Assembly (NCBI RefSeq): GCF_000685965.1
Contig: NZ_JMLE01000010.1
Span: 62,001 to 126,000, forward strand
Source: Arthrobacter sp. UNC362MFTsu5.1
GTDB lineage: Bacteria > Actinomycetota > Actinomycetes > Actinomycetales > Micrococcaceae
Direction of reading: 5' to 3'
Length of the DNA: 64,000 nucleotides
The translations under genes and the position numbers were made by a program. Positions 33,189 to 40,680 of this stretch are shown here, in pieces (position 1 is the stretch's first letter; every line of letters starts with the position of its first letter). A model generated the notes under the pieces. The model was not told the DNA's origin and did no database searches. It worked only from the letters and a program-made list of their open reading frames with translations.

Positions 33189-34517
33189 CTAAAAGTCCAG
33201 CAGGTTCCGGCGGAAGCCGCCGTCGCCATAACTTGTCCGGAGCAGCCCGCGGCGCCGCAGCACGGGCGCCAGGCGGTCCAGCACCCCGTGGACGGTGGCC
33301 GGGTCCACGAAGCCGGAGAACAGGAACCCGTCCCCGCCCACCTGGACCCCGGTCTCCTCGAGGTAGTCGGCAATGTCCTCGGCTGTGCCGATGATGCTGT
33401 CCCCGGCGCCGCCGCTGCGGGCCTGCAGGAGCTGGCGCAGCGTGGAGCCCGGCGGACCGGCTTTGGCGAAGTGGTCCAGGGTGCCCTGGTTGCTGTTGGT
33501 GGTCAGTTCAGGGAGCGGGGCGTCAAGGTCGAACTTTTTGAAGTCGATGACGGAGAGGTACGAGATGGAGTTCAGCTGGCTGTCGATGTCGCGCTGCGTG
33601 AGTTGGCGCCGCTGCTCCCGGAGCTCGTCCGCTTCTGCCCGGGAGCCGACCACGGTGGGCTTGAGGACGAACAGCACCTTGACGTCGTCGGGGTTCCGCC
33701 CTGCCGCGGCTGCCTCGGCCCGGACCGAGTCCCGGTAAGCCTTCATGCCGTCCGCACCCCTGGCCAGGGCGATGGCGACGTCCGTGTTGGCACCCGCGAA
33801 CGCCTTGCCCCGCGGGGATGCCCCGGCCTGCACCAGGACCGGCTCCTCGGGCAGCGGCGCCGTGTTCAGCGGCCCCCGGACTTTGAAGAACTCGCCGTCG
33901 TGGTTGATCGGGTGGACCTTCGTGTGGTCCGCGAAGATGCCGGCCTCCGCGTCCTCCACGATCGCGTCCGGCTCCCAGCTGCGCCAGAGCTTGCGCACCA
34001 CGTCCACGAATTCCTCCGCCTTCTCGTAGCGGAGATCGTGCTCAATCTGCTGGTCCAGGCCGTAGTTCTGCGCGGCAAGGTCGCTGCCGGAGGTCACCAC
34101 ATTCCAGCCCACCTGGCCGTTGGAGAAGTGCTGAAGGGTAGCCAGCAGCCGTGCCGCGGTGAACGGCGGGTAGAAGGACGCACTCACCGTGGGAACAATG
34201 CCCAGGTGCTCGGTGGCGGAGAGCAGGTACGGAACCAGGGCCAGCGGATCGTGTTTGGGAGCGAAGGACGCCTGGGCCAAGGACACTTCGGCGCTGCCGC
34301 CGTAGGTGTCCGGCACGGTGAGGGAGTCCTCGATGATGAACAGGTCCAGCCCGGCCCGCTCAAATTCGCGCACGGCGTGCTGGTACAGGGCGGGTTTTTT
34401 CCAGTCGTACCCGATGCCGTAGCCGGGCGTGCCCCAGCCCTGGACGCCGAAGCCGTGACCCACAAACCAACCGAAGTGCAGCATGGGACTGACTGTATTC
34501 CCGTTCGATCCATTCAC
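33189..34517 (-). CDS. NtaA/SnaA/DszA-type FMN-dependent monooxygenase
   Basis: 442 residues of the bacterial luciferase-like family in the NtaA/SnaA/DszA branch, seen in FIIEDSLTVPDTYGG, QHFSNGQVGWNVVTSGSDLAAQNYG, LVQAGASPRGKAFAG and the C-terminal DGFLFSGFVDPATVHGVLDRLAPVLRRRG. These enzymes use FMNH2 from a separate reductase to oxidise amines, thioethers or sulfones. It is the first gene of the operon with the HAL-like and PLP enzymes and diverges from the SAM-IV-controlled methionine genes. Confidence 0.9.
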   Translation of the reverse strand: MNGSNGNTVSPMLHFGWFVGHGFGVQGWGTPGYGIGYDWKKPALYQHAVREFERAGLDLFIIEDSLTVPDTYGGSAEVSLAQASFAPKHDPLALVPYLLSATEHLGIVPTVSASFYPPFTAARLLATLQHFSNGQVGWNVVTSGSDLAAQNYGLDQQIEHDLRYEKAEEFVDVVRKLWRSWEPDAIVEDAEAGIFADHTKVHPINHDGEFFKVRGPLNTAPLPEEPVLVQAGASPRGKAFAGANTDVAIALARGADGMKAYRDSVRAEAAAAGRNPDDVKVLFVLKPTVVGSRAEADELREQRRQLTQRDIDSQLNSISYLSVIDFKKFDLDAPLPELTTNSNQGTLDHFAKAGPPGSTLRQLLQARSGGAGDSIIGTAEDIADYLEETGVQVGGDGFLFSGFVDPATVHGVLDRLAPVLRRRGLLRTSYGDGGFRRNLLDF

Positions 34518-34712
34518 GGCTGCCTGATTTCATCCGGCGTTACAGCGGTTCATCTCCCGTCATTATCCTCCCGGCAGGTTCTTTTGTAACGGCAATATGG
34601 GGTCACGTACGGGTCACCGGAAACGCGGGGGCAGTGCCGCGTTCTGCCATGTCCCGTTACGGAAGATGACGACGACGGCGGTGCGGGCCGCCGTCGTAAG
34701 TGTTACGTTTTT
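34518..34712. other. Divergent promoter region
   Basis: No gene. It must carry promoters for the monooxygenase operon (leftward) and the SAM-IV leader (rightward). A direct repeat, GGTCACGTACGGGTCACC (34602-34619), with two GGTCAC copies, may be a regulator site. No function is assigned. Confidence 0.4.
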
Positions 34713-34799
34713 GGGGAGTAATGAGAACCGGTGCCAAGCCCTGACTGGCCGGTCGGCAACCCTCCTTCCACGGCGGGGTGCCTCAGGTGAATACTCGGC
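34713..34799 (+). promoter_or_regulatory. SAM-IV riboswitch
   Basis: The stretch from GAGTA (34716-34720) to its partner TACTC (34792-34796) encloses the hallmark elements of the actinobacterial SAM-IV aptamer: GGTGCCAAGCCCTGAC, CCGGTCGGCAACCCTCC, then GCGGGGTGCCTCAGGTGA. It lies 46 bases before the DUF1737-rhodanese-metZ operon. S-adenosylmethionine binding should switch the operon off. Recognition is by conserved core sequence, not by a covariance search. Confidence 0.88.
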
Positions 34800-34844
34800 A
34801 TATCGACCCATTCGAGCTGCAAGCGTGAGAGAAGGAGATCCGTC

Positions 34845-35177
34845 GTGTCTGACGCACCCGCCCCACTGGCTACCGAACCGGCCGCCGCCGGCCAGGACCA
34901 ACCGGCCCAGGACCTGCCCCAGGAAAAGCTGGCCTACAGGCTGATTACCGGCCCCGACGACCGCTCGTTCTGCGAGCGCATCTCCGCGGCCCTGGCCGAT
35001 GGCTATGTTTTGCACGGGAGCCCGGCGGCCACGTTCAACGGCACCAGCGTGATCGTGGCGCAGGCCGTGGTGCTGCCCGCAGCCATCGCCAGCTCGGACG
35101 CCGCGGTGGCCACGGCGGTGGACGAACTTGAGTTCGACCTCGACTTCCCCGGCGAAGGTTTCGAGGGCCACGCATGA
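34845..35177 (+). CDS. DUF1737 protein
   Basis: 110 residues from a GTG start behind GAAGGAGA. After a 28-residue Ala/Pro/Gln-rich lead comes the DUF1737 unit LAYRLITGPDDRSFCERISAALADGYVLHGSPAATFNG. The family's function is unknown. It is the first gene after the SAM-IV riboswitch, and its stop overlaps the rhodanese start (ATGA), linking it to methionine or sulfur metabolism. Confidence 0.85.
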   Translation: MSDAPAPLATEPAAAGQDQPAQDLPQEKLAYRLITGPDDRSFCERISAALADGYVLHGSPAATFNGTSVIVAQAVVLPAAIASSDAAVATAVDELEFDLDFPGEGFEGHA

Positions 35178-35584
35178 GCTACGCCGGAGACCTGACCCCG
35201 CAGGACGCCTGGGCCAAACTGGAACAGGGCGCGGTACTGGTGGATGTCCGCACCGAAGGCGAATGGGCCCACATCGGCATCCCGGACACAAAAGCCACCG
35301 AAAACGATCCCCTCTTCATCCAGTGGACGTTCCCCGGCGGCATCCCCAACCCGGAATTCATTCAGCAGCTGAAGCAGCAGGCACCGGAGGACACCGGCGT
35401 CGAACTGGTGTTCCTCTGCCGATCAGGCGTCCGCTCGATCGCCGCGGCAATCGCCGCCACGCAGGCCGGCTTCACCGCCTACAACGTCCTCGAAGGCTTT
35501 GAAGGCGAACCGGACCGTTACGGCGAGCGCACCGTCAACGGCTGGAAAAACCGCGGACTGCCCACCAACCTCGGAAAGAACTAA
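35174..35584 (+). CDS. Rhodanese-domain sulfurtransferase
   Basis: 136 residues with LVDVRTEGEW, FIQWTFPGG, the active loop CRSGVRS and the insert FEGEPDRYGERTVNGWKNRGLP typical of the metZ-linked rhodaneses. Its TAA is followed directly by the metZ GTG. A plausible role is to deliver sulfide or persulfide to MetZ, as proposed for similar gene pairs. Confidence 0.9.
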   Translation: MSYAGDLTPQDAWAKLEQGAVLVDVRTEGEWAHIGIPDTKATENDPLFIQWTFPGGIPNPEFIQQLKQQAPEDTGVELVFLCRSGVRSIAAAIAATQAGFTAYNVLEGFEGEPDRYGERTVNGWKNRGLPTNLGKN

Positions 35585-36793
35585 GTGACTTTCAATCCCG
35601 ACGCCGCCGGCTGGAGCCCCGACACCCAGGCTGTCCGCGGCGGCCTTGACCGCACCAACTTCCAGGAGACGGCCGAGCCGATCTTCCTCAACTCCGGCTT
35701 CGTGTATGAATCCGCAGCCGCCGCCGAACGCGCCTTCACCGGCGAAGACGAACGGTTCGTGTACTCGCGCTACGGCAACCCGTCCGTGGCCACGTTCCAG
35801 GAGCGGCTCCGGCTGCTCGAGGGCACCGAGGCGTGCTTTGCGACGGCGTCCGGCATGTCCGCCGTCTTCACGGCCCTCGGTGCGCTGCTGGCCGCGGGCG
35901 ACCGCGTGGTGGCTGCCCGGTCGCTGTTCGGCTCCTGCTTTGTGATCCTGAACGAAATCCTGCCGCGCTGGGGCGTGGAAACGGTGTTCGTGGACGGTCC
36001 GGACCTGGAGCAGTGGCGGGCCGCCTTGGCCGAACCGACGACGGCGGTCTTCTTCGAGTCGCCGTCGAACCCCATGCAGGAGATCGTGGACATCGCCGCG
36101 GTCAGCGAACTGGCCCACGCGGCCGGGGCAACGGTCGTCGTCGACAACGTCTTTGCCACTCCCCTGCTGCAGCGCTGCGGCGAGCTCGGCGCGGACGTGA
36201 TTGTGTACTCCGGCACCAAGCACATTGACGGCCAGGGACGGGTGCTGGGCGGCGCCATCCTGGGCACCAAGGAGTTCATCGACGGCCCGGTCAAACAGCT
36301 CATGCGCCACACCGGGCCTGCGCTGTCCGCCTTCAACGCCTGGGTACTGACCAAGGGCCTGGAGACCATGGCGCTGCGCGTCAACCATTCCTCCGCCTCG
36401 GCGCTCCGCCTGGCCGAATGGCTCGAGGAGCAGCCGGCTGTCAGCTGGGTCAAGTACCCGCTGCTGAAGTCGCACCCGCAGTACGAGCTCGCCGCCAAGC
36501 AGATGAAGGCCGGCGGCACCGTACTCACGCTGGAGCTCTCGCCGTCGGCGGGCCGCACGGCGAAAGAGGCAGCTTTTGCACTGCTGGACGCGCTGCGGAT
36601 CATCGACATCTCCAACAACCTTGGCGATGCCAAATCGCTCATCACCCACCCGGCCACCACGACGCACCGCGCCATGGGTCCGGAAGGGCGCGCAGCCATC
36701 GGGCTGAGCGACGGCGTGGTCCGGCTGTCGGTTGGGCTCGAGGATGTCGACGACCTCATCCGCGACCTGGAGCAGGCGCTCAAGCAGATCTGA
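35585..36793 (+). CDS. metZ: O-succinylhomoserine sulfhydrylase
   Basis: 402 residues, Cys/Met-metabolism PLP enzyme. The N terminus has TQAVRGGLDRTNFQETAEPIFLNSGFVYES, followed by YSRYGNPSVATFQERL and the PLP lysine in VYSGTKHIDGQGRVLGG, then the C-terminal HPATTTHRAMGPEGRAAIGLSDGVVRLSVGLED. It forms homocysteine from O-succinyl- (or acetyl-) homoserine and sulfide. GTG start directly after the rhodanese stop. The operon is under the SAM-IV riboswitch, as fits methionine synthesis. Confidence 0.93.
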   Translation: MTFNPDAAGWSPDTQAVRGGLDRTNFQETAEPIFLNSGFVYESAAAAERAFTGEDERFVYSRYGNPSVATFQERLRLLEGTEACFATASGMSAVFTALGALLAAGDRVVAARSLFGSCFVILNEILPRWGVETVFVDGPDLEQWRAALAEPTTAVFFESPSNPMQEIVDIAAVSELAHAAGATVVVDNVFATPLLQRCGELGADVIVYSGTKHIDGQGRVLGGAILGTKEFIDGPVKQLMRHTGPALSAFNAWVLTKGLETMALRVNHSSASALRLAEWLEEQPAVSWVKYPLLKSHPQYELAAKQMKAGGTVLTLELSPSAGRTAKEAAFALLDALRIIDISNNLGDAKSLITHPATTTHRAMGPEGRAAIGLSDGVVRLSVGLEDVDDLIRDLEQALKQI

Positions 36794-36810
36794 CCGGCAG
36801 AGGTACAACC

Positions 36811-36867
36811 AGCGCGAACGGACAGATACGGCCCTGCATTGTGGGGCGTTATCTGTCCGTTCGCGCT
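36811..36867. repeat. Perfect 18-bp inverted repeat (AGCGCGAACGGACAG family)
   Basis: AGCGCGAACGGACAGATA (36811-36828) and its exact complement (36850-36867) enclose 21 bases. A further CTGTCCGTT follows at 36868. Related copies lie at 71-86, 158-173 and 38513-38527. The stem lies between the metZ end and the lipoprotein end and could act as a transcript end, although no T run follows. Confidence 0.75.
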
Positions 36868-36916
36868 CTGTCCGTTTGCCCTACACGGCCGTGTCCGTTG
36901 GCCCGCCGCGCCGCCG

Positions 36917-37633
36917 TCAGCCGTGGGCGAGGATGGTGTCGATCAGCTGGGCGAGCTCCGCCGCGGCATTCGGGGTTACATCGGGTCCCGCCTTCACCGC
37001 GGTGGCGGCCAGGTTTCCCTTGATGCCGGTCATCGTCAGGGCCGCCTGCTTTTCCCCGGTGGAGAGGCTCTGCTTGGCCAGGGCAGCGAACGACTGGTCA
37101 CCCTTGGTCTCGGCGTTAACCTCCTGGACCTCGGTGGTGATCTTCTGCCCTGCCAGCTCCACGGTGAAGTTACGGCACGCGGCCGAAGCTTTCTTGGATG
37201 CGTCCAGATGATCCCGCAGTTCCTGGGCATCCTTGAGGGCAATGACGGTGACCACGATGGCGGTCTTGTCCGCCGCCGACACACTGGTTCCGGCCGCATA
37301 CGTGCTGTCTTCGGGGACCTGGGAGTTGCTGTCGGCGAAGACATTGCACTCCGGCGGCGTGAAGGTCGCACTCTTCAGCACCTCTTTGGCCTTGATGATG
37401 CCCTGGTCGATCTGCGCCGCGGGGACCACCGTGAGCGGCCGCCCCTCAGCATCCTTCAGGGTGGACACCAGGCTGCTGAGGTCCGCATCCGTGTATGTCT
37501 TGGCCGGGCTTGGCGTGGCACTGGAGGGAGGCGGCGAGGACGTTTGCGTTCCGGTGCCGGTGTTTGTTCCGCACCCGGCGAGAGCCAGGAACGCTGTCAG
37601 GAGGAGGGCTGCTGGAGTGGTGCGCCTTTGCAT
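36917..37633 (-). CDS. Putative lipoprotein
   Basis: 238 residues. The signal peptide MQRRTTPAALLLTAFLALAGC has a lipobox (LAGC, Cys21), then a Thr/Ser/Pro-rich linker and a soluble domain with SSLVSTLKDAEGRPLTVVPAAQID and paired cysteines (PECNVF, AACRNF) that could form a disulfide. The shape recalls PknH-type extracellular sensor domains of actinobacteria, but no family is assigned. The start is set by the signal peptide; the frame upstream looks non-coding. Confidence 0.75.
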   Translation of the reverse strand: MQRRTTPAALLLTAFLALAGCGTNTGTGTQTSSPPPSSATPSPAKTYTDADLSSLVSTLKDAEGRPLTVVPAAQIDQGIIKAKEVLKSATFTPPECNVFADSNSQVPEDSTYAAGTSVSAADKTAIVVTVIALKDAQELRDHLDASKKASAACRNFTVELAGQKITTEVQEVNAETKGDQSFAALAKQSLSTGEKQAALTMTGIKGNLAATAVKAGPDVTPNAAAELAQLIDTILAHG

Positions 37634-37969
37634 GGACTGATCCCCGTTCGATGGTCCGGTCCGCCCCGGGGGTTTCGGGGCGCATTCCGGAGCCGGATCC
37701 GCCGGGCGGTCAGTCGATCGCTGCCAGGCTGATGCGGCGTGCTGCTGCGCGGCAAGTGGCGCGGGGATCGTGCCTGGCGGACGGCCGGGTTCCGGCCGGT
37801 CCCGCCGGTGCTTTCGATCCCCCTCGAGCACCGCTGGCTGACGCGATAGCGCCAAGCTACGGCAGAACGCCCGCGGCTAACAGAGTGTCCACTACCTGTT
37901 TCGCCCGCTGGCTGCGTCTGCCCTTTTTGTCCACCTTGACGGCCTTGACCGCAGTGCCATGATGAAGGC
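37634..37969. other. 336-bp intergenic gap
   Basis: It separates two divergent lipoprotein genes and must contain both promoters. No RNA gene, riboswitch or clear operator was recognised. Confidence 0.4.
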
Positions 37970-38494
37970 ATGTCGTTCCGTGGTGAAAGTGCCGGTGGTG
38001 ACAGTGCCCGTCGTGACAGTGCCGAGCCGTCCGGGGACCGAGCCCGGGTCCGGGCAGCCGCGGTGGTTGTAGTGCTGGCAGCTGCGGCCATCGCAGTGCC
38101 GGGCTGCGGTTCGGCCGGAACCTCAGCTCCGGGCAGTACAAGTGCGCCCGCGTCCCAAAGCACCTCCGGGACGTCGTCGGCCTCGCATCGCTCTTCGCCG
38201 ATTGCCACGTACGTATCCCACGGGAGCGGAAGCGATACTGCTGCGCTGCAAGGGAAACTCGTCCTCGACGCGGGGTGCCTGTACATACAGGCACCGGACG
38301 GGACTGACTGGATCGCCGCGTTTCCCGTCGACGAAGTCGAGTGGGAGGACGACAGACTCCACTACCAGGGGTCCAGTTACGGTCACGGAGATGAGATCCT
38401 CCTGGGCGGCGGCACCGGCAATTCACTGCAGGGTGTGACCAAACCGGACTCATGCCGACATGCCGAGGTCTGGCAGGTAGGCCAGACCGACTGA
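37970..38494 (+). CDS. Putative secreted lipoprotein
   Basis: 174 residues. A basic N-region (about 1-27) precedes a hydrophobic core and lipobox (AVPGC, Cys46), then a Ser/Thr linker and a C-terminal domain of about 90 residues (GKLVLDAGCLYIQAPDGTDWIAAFP ... EILLGGGTG) with two more cysteines. No family was recognised. The long N-region makes the start uncertain. It diverges from another lipoprotein gene. Confidence 0.65.
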   Translation: MSFRGESAGGDSARRDSAEPSGDRARVRAAAVVVVLAAAAIAVPGCGSAGTSAPGSTSAPASQSTSGTSSASHRSSPIATYVSHGSGSDTAALQGKLVLDAGCLYIQAPDGTDWIAAFPVDEVEWEDDRLHYQGSSYGHGDEILLGGGTGNSLQGVTKPDSCRHAEVWQVGQTD

Positions 38495-38555
38495 ACAGCG
38501 CCGGTCGGTTTCAGCGCGAACGGGTCACCCTTCGTGCGTTTCGCAGCAGGTTCGG

Positions 38556-38948
38556 CTAAGCCCAGAATGCGTCGCCTTTCGCGGTGTCCTGGAAGAACTC
38601 CCGCGCCTCGGTAATCTTGCCGCCAGCGACCCGGAAGGCGATGACGCCGTCCTGGTCCAGGGCCCTGCCGCCGCTCTCTGCCCGGTTGTGCTGGACCGCA
38701 ACGGTGTTGGTTTCCCCGCCGATGATCTCCTCGACGGTCACTGTCAGGTTGCCCCCGGACCGCGTCCCGAGTTCCCCGAAATAGGCCAGGATAGCGTCGC
38801 GTCCCTCCTTCTTTCCGGACAGCACGCCATCTCCGGCGACGTGCCAGACTGCGTCCTCCGCGAACAGTCCGCCAAGGGTTGCCATGTCGCCTGCGCTGAA
38901 GGCCTCGTATCCGCGCCGGACCAGCTCAACATTCTCCCGGGTTCCCAT
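38556..38948 (-). CDS. SnoaL-like/NTF2-fold protein
   Basis: 130 residues starting MGTRENVELVRRGYEAFSAGD, with GGAAGG eight bases upstream; a GTG three codons earlier would touch that site. It has the SnoaL_2 layout: LFAEDAVWHVAGDG, GRDAILAYFGEL, and KITEAREFFQD. The fold serves isomerases, cyclases and many stress-associated small-molecule binders. Substrate unknown. Confidence 0.85.
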   Translation of the reverse strand: MGTRENVELVRRGYEAFSAGDMATLGGLFAEDAVWHVAGDGVLSGKKEGRDAILAYFGELGTRSGGNLTVTVEEIIGGETNTVAVQHNRAESGGRALDQDGVIAFRVAGGKITEAREFFQDTAKGDAFWA

Positions 38949-39029
38949 TTCTGGCACCTTCCCGTCTTCGTCGTCGGGTAATTCTCGGACGTTTCAAGGC
39001 TATTCCCGCGGAATTTGATTGTCGATGAG

Positions 39030-39353
39030 TCAGGTGTCGAGCTCCCAGTGCAGGCGGATCGCTTCGGCGATGGGACCGGCCGCCACGTCCACGGTGAAGG
39101 CCACCGGCGCGGTTCCGGTCTCTTCAATGACGGTGTCGTGGTAGACCCGGCCGCAGGCAGGGCACAGCGTGTAAAGGTCCTCGTCCCCGGGCCACGCCGC
39201 GAGTCCCTCCGGCACGGGAGTGCCCTCGCCAAGGTGGACGGGCATGCCTTCGGAATTGGCCTGGATCAGCCCCTCGTCGCTGACGGTGTTTCCGCAGACA
39301 CAGGTGATGGTGGTGACATCATGGCCGGCGACTGTGGCGAATTCGGTTTCCAT
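39030..39353 (-). CDS. Hypothetical protein with two Cys pairs
   Basis: 107 residues from METEFATVAGHD. Two cysteine pairs, CVCGN (about residue 18) and CPACGRVYHD (about 64), suggest a small zinc ribbon. The central part includes PVHLGEGTPVPEGLAAWPGDEDLYTLCPACG. No family was recognised. It lies 28 bases downstream of the YbdK-type ligase gene and is probably co-transcribed. Confidence 0.7.
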   Translation of the reverse strand: METEFATVAGHDVTTITCVCGNTVSDEGLIQANSEGMPVHLGEGTPVPEGLAAWPGDEDLYTLCPACGRVYHDTVIEETGTAPVAFTVDVAAGPIAEAIRLHWELDT

Positions 39354-39381
39354 GGCGCGCTCCGGGGTAGTAGGAACCTGA

Positions 39382-40608
39382 TCAGGACTGGCGGACGCGC
39401 AACAGCACCGGCGCCTGCTCGCGCACGGTGATGGCTTCAGCCTGGCGCATGCTGACGTCAACGGCATGGGCCACCACCGCGGCCAGACCGGCGGCGACGT
39501 CCGAGCTGGCCGCCAGGCCCTCCTGCATGGCACGGCGCTGCTGTTCCGAGCCGGTGCCCCGGTCGATGATCCTGCGGGCGCCTTCCCGGGCCAATTCCAG
39601 CTCGCCCTGTTCGGCCAGGACCGGCGCCACGTAGTCCACCAGCGCCTCCACCACTTCCTCGGCGGGAGCGGGACGGAAGGTGCCAAAATCGAGCAGGTCT
39701 CCCCGGAGCCCGCAATTGCTGGCCTGCCACGCCGCCATCTTCAGGAGCACTGTGGGCACGGGGGCCGGGTCCACACCGGCCCGCCATTCCCTGCTGGCCG
39801 ATTCCACCAGGCCGCGCACCAGGACGGCGATCAGGGCTGCGTCTTCGGCATGCAGGCAGACGTCCGCCACCCGGACTTCCACGGTGGGGTGGTTCCGGGA
39901 GAGCCTCGCGTCGAAATAGATCATGCCTTCATCCAGCAGCACGCCGCTGTCCAGCAGCCGGGTGACCACGCGGCGGTACATGGAGTGGGTCCCGAAGATC
40001 TGGGACGGGCCCGACGTCGGCCAGCGGTTCCAGGCCTGGGTGCGGTAGCTTTCGAAACCGGTCTCCACACCGTTCCAATACGGCGAATTCGCGCTGAGTG
40101 CCGTGAGAACCGCCAGCTTGTCCCGGATCCGGTCGATGACGGCGACGCCTTCCTCCGGCGATTCGACGAATGTGTGGACGTGGAAACCGCAGGTCAGCTG
40201 CTCATGGACGGTGAGTCCGAAGCGCTCCTGCATGGTGGCGTAGCGGGGATTCGGCGTGGTGTGCGTCGTGGAGGCAATCGGCGATGTTGCCAGAGCGGCC
40301 ACGCGCGCATGGTGTTTCTTCGCGGCCCTGTCCGCCAGGGCACGCCCCTGGCGGATCTGCAGCAGCAGCTCCTCATAGTCCAGGCACGGGCGCGTCTGTG
40401 TCTCGATCTGCTCAAGTTTCAGCTCGGCAGTCAGCCCGGTGTCGCCGTCGTTACGGGCTGGATCGTGCGGATCCGGAATCCGCGGTTTGTCCGGAGCGTC
40501 GTCGGCAGCGAGCTTCCGCCCTGTCAGGAGGGCGTCCGCCAGCGCCAGCGGCTCCCCGGTCACGGGGTCCACAATCAGCAGCTCTTCCTCAACCCCGAAA
40601 GTTCGCAT
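39382..40608 (-). CDS. YbdK-type carboxylate-amine ligase (GCS2 family)
   Basis: 408 residues. GCS2 signature at the N terminus, [25 protein letters not shown], then [31 protein letters not shown] and [18 protein letters not shown] helices. Family members are weak gamma-glutamylcysteine ligases; actinobacteria use mycothiol rather than glutathione, so the real amine acceptor is unclear. The start MRTFGVEEE fits the family. It lies upstream of the Cys-pair protein on the same strand. Confidence 0.88.
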   Translation of the reverse strand: MRTFGVEEELLIVDPVTGEPLALADALLTGRKLAADDAPDKPRIPDPHDPARNDGDTGLTAELKLEQIETQTRPCLDYEELLLQIRQGRALADRAAKKHHARVAALATSPIASTTHTTPNPRYATMQERFGLTVHEQLTCGFHVHTFVESPEEGVAVIDRIRDKLAVLTALSANSPYWNGVETGFESYRTQAWNRWPTSGPSQIFGTHSMYRRVVTRLLDSGVLLDEGMIYFDARLSRNHPTVEVRVADVCLHAEDAALIAVLVRGLVESASREWRAGVDPAPVPTVLLKMAAWQASNCGLRGDLLDFGTFRPAPAEEVVEALVDYVAPVLAEQGELELAREGARRIIDRGTGSEQQRRAMQEGLAASSDVAAGLAAVVAHAVDVSMRQAEAITVREQAPVLLRVRQS

Positions 40609-40680
40609 GCATACATTGTGCCCCCGTGACGCGCGGTTAGACAGGCACCGTCAGAGAGCCCTTATTGGGCATGGAACCGC

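Noticed and set aside
33030..34589. 519-codon plus-strand frame opposite the monooxygenase
   Set aside because: Shadow; the minus strand shows an unmistakable luciferase-like family protein.
36811..36867. Inverted repeat as insertion-sequence ends or an attachment site
   Set aside because: Only 21 bases lie between the arms, no transposase or integrase is nearby, and related copies recur at other gene ends.
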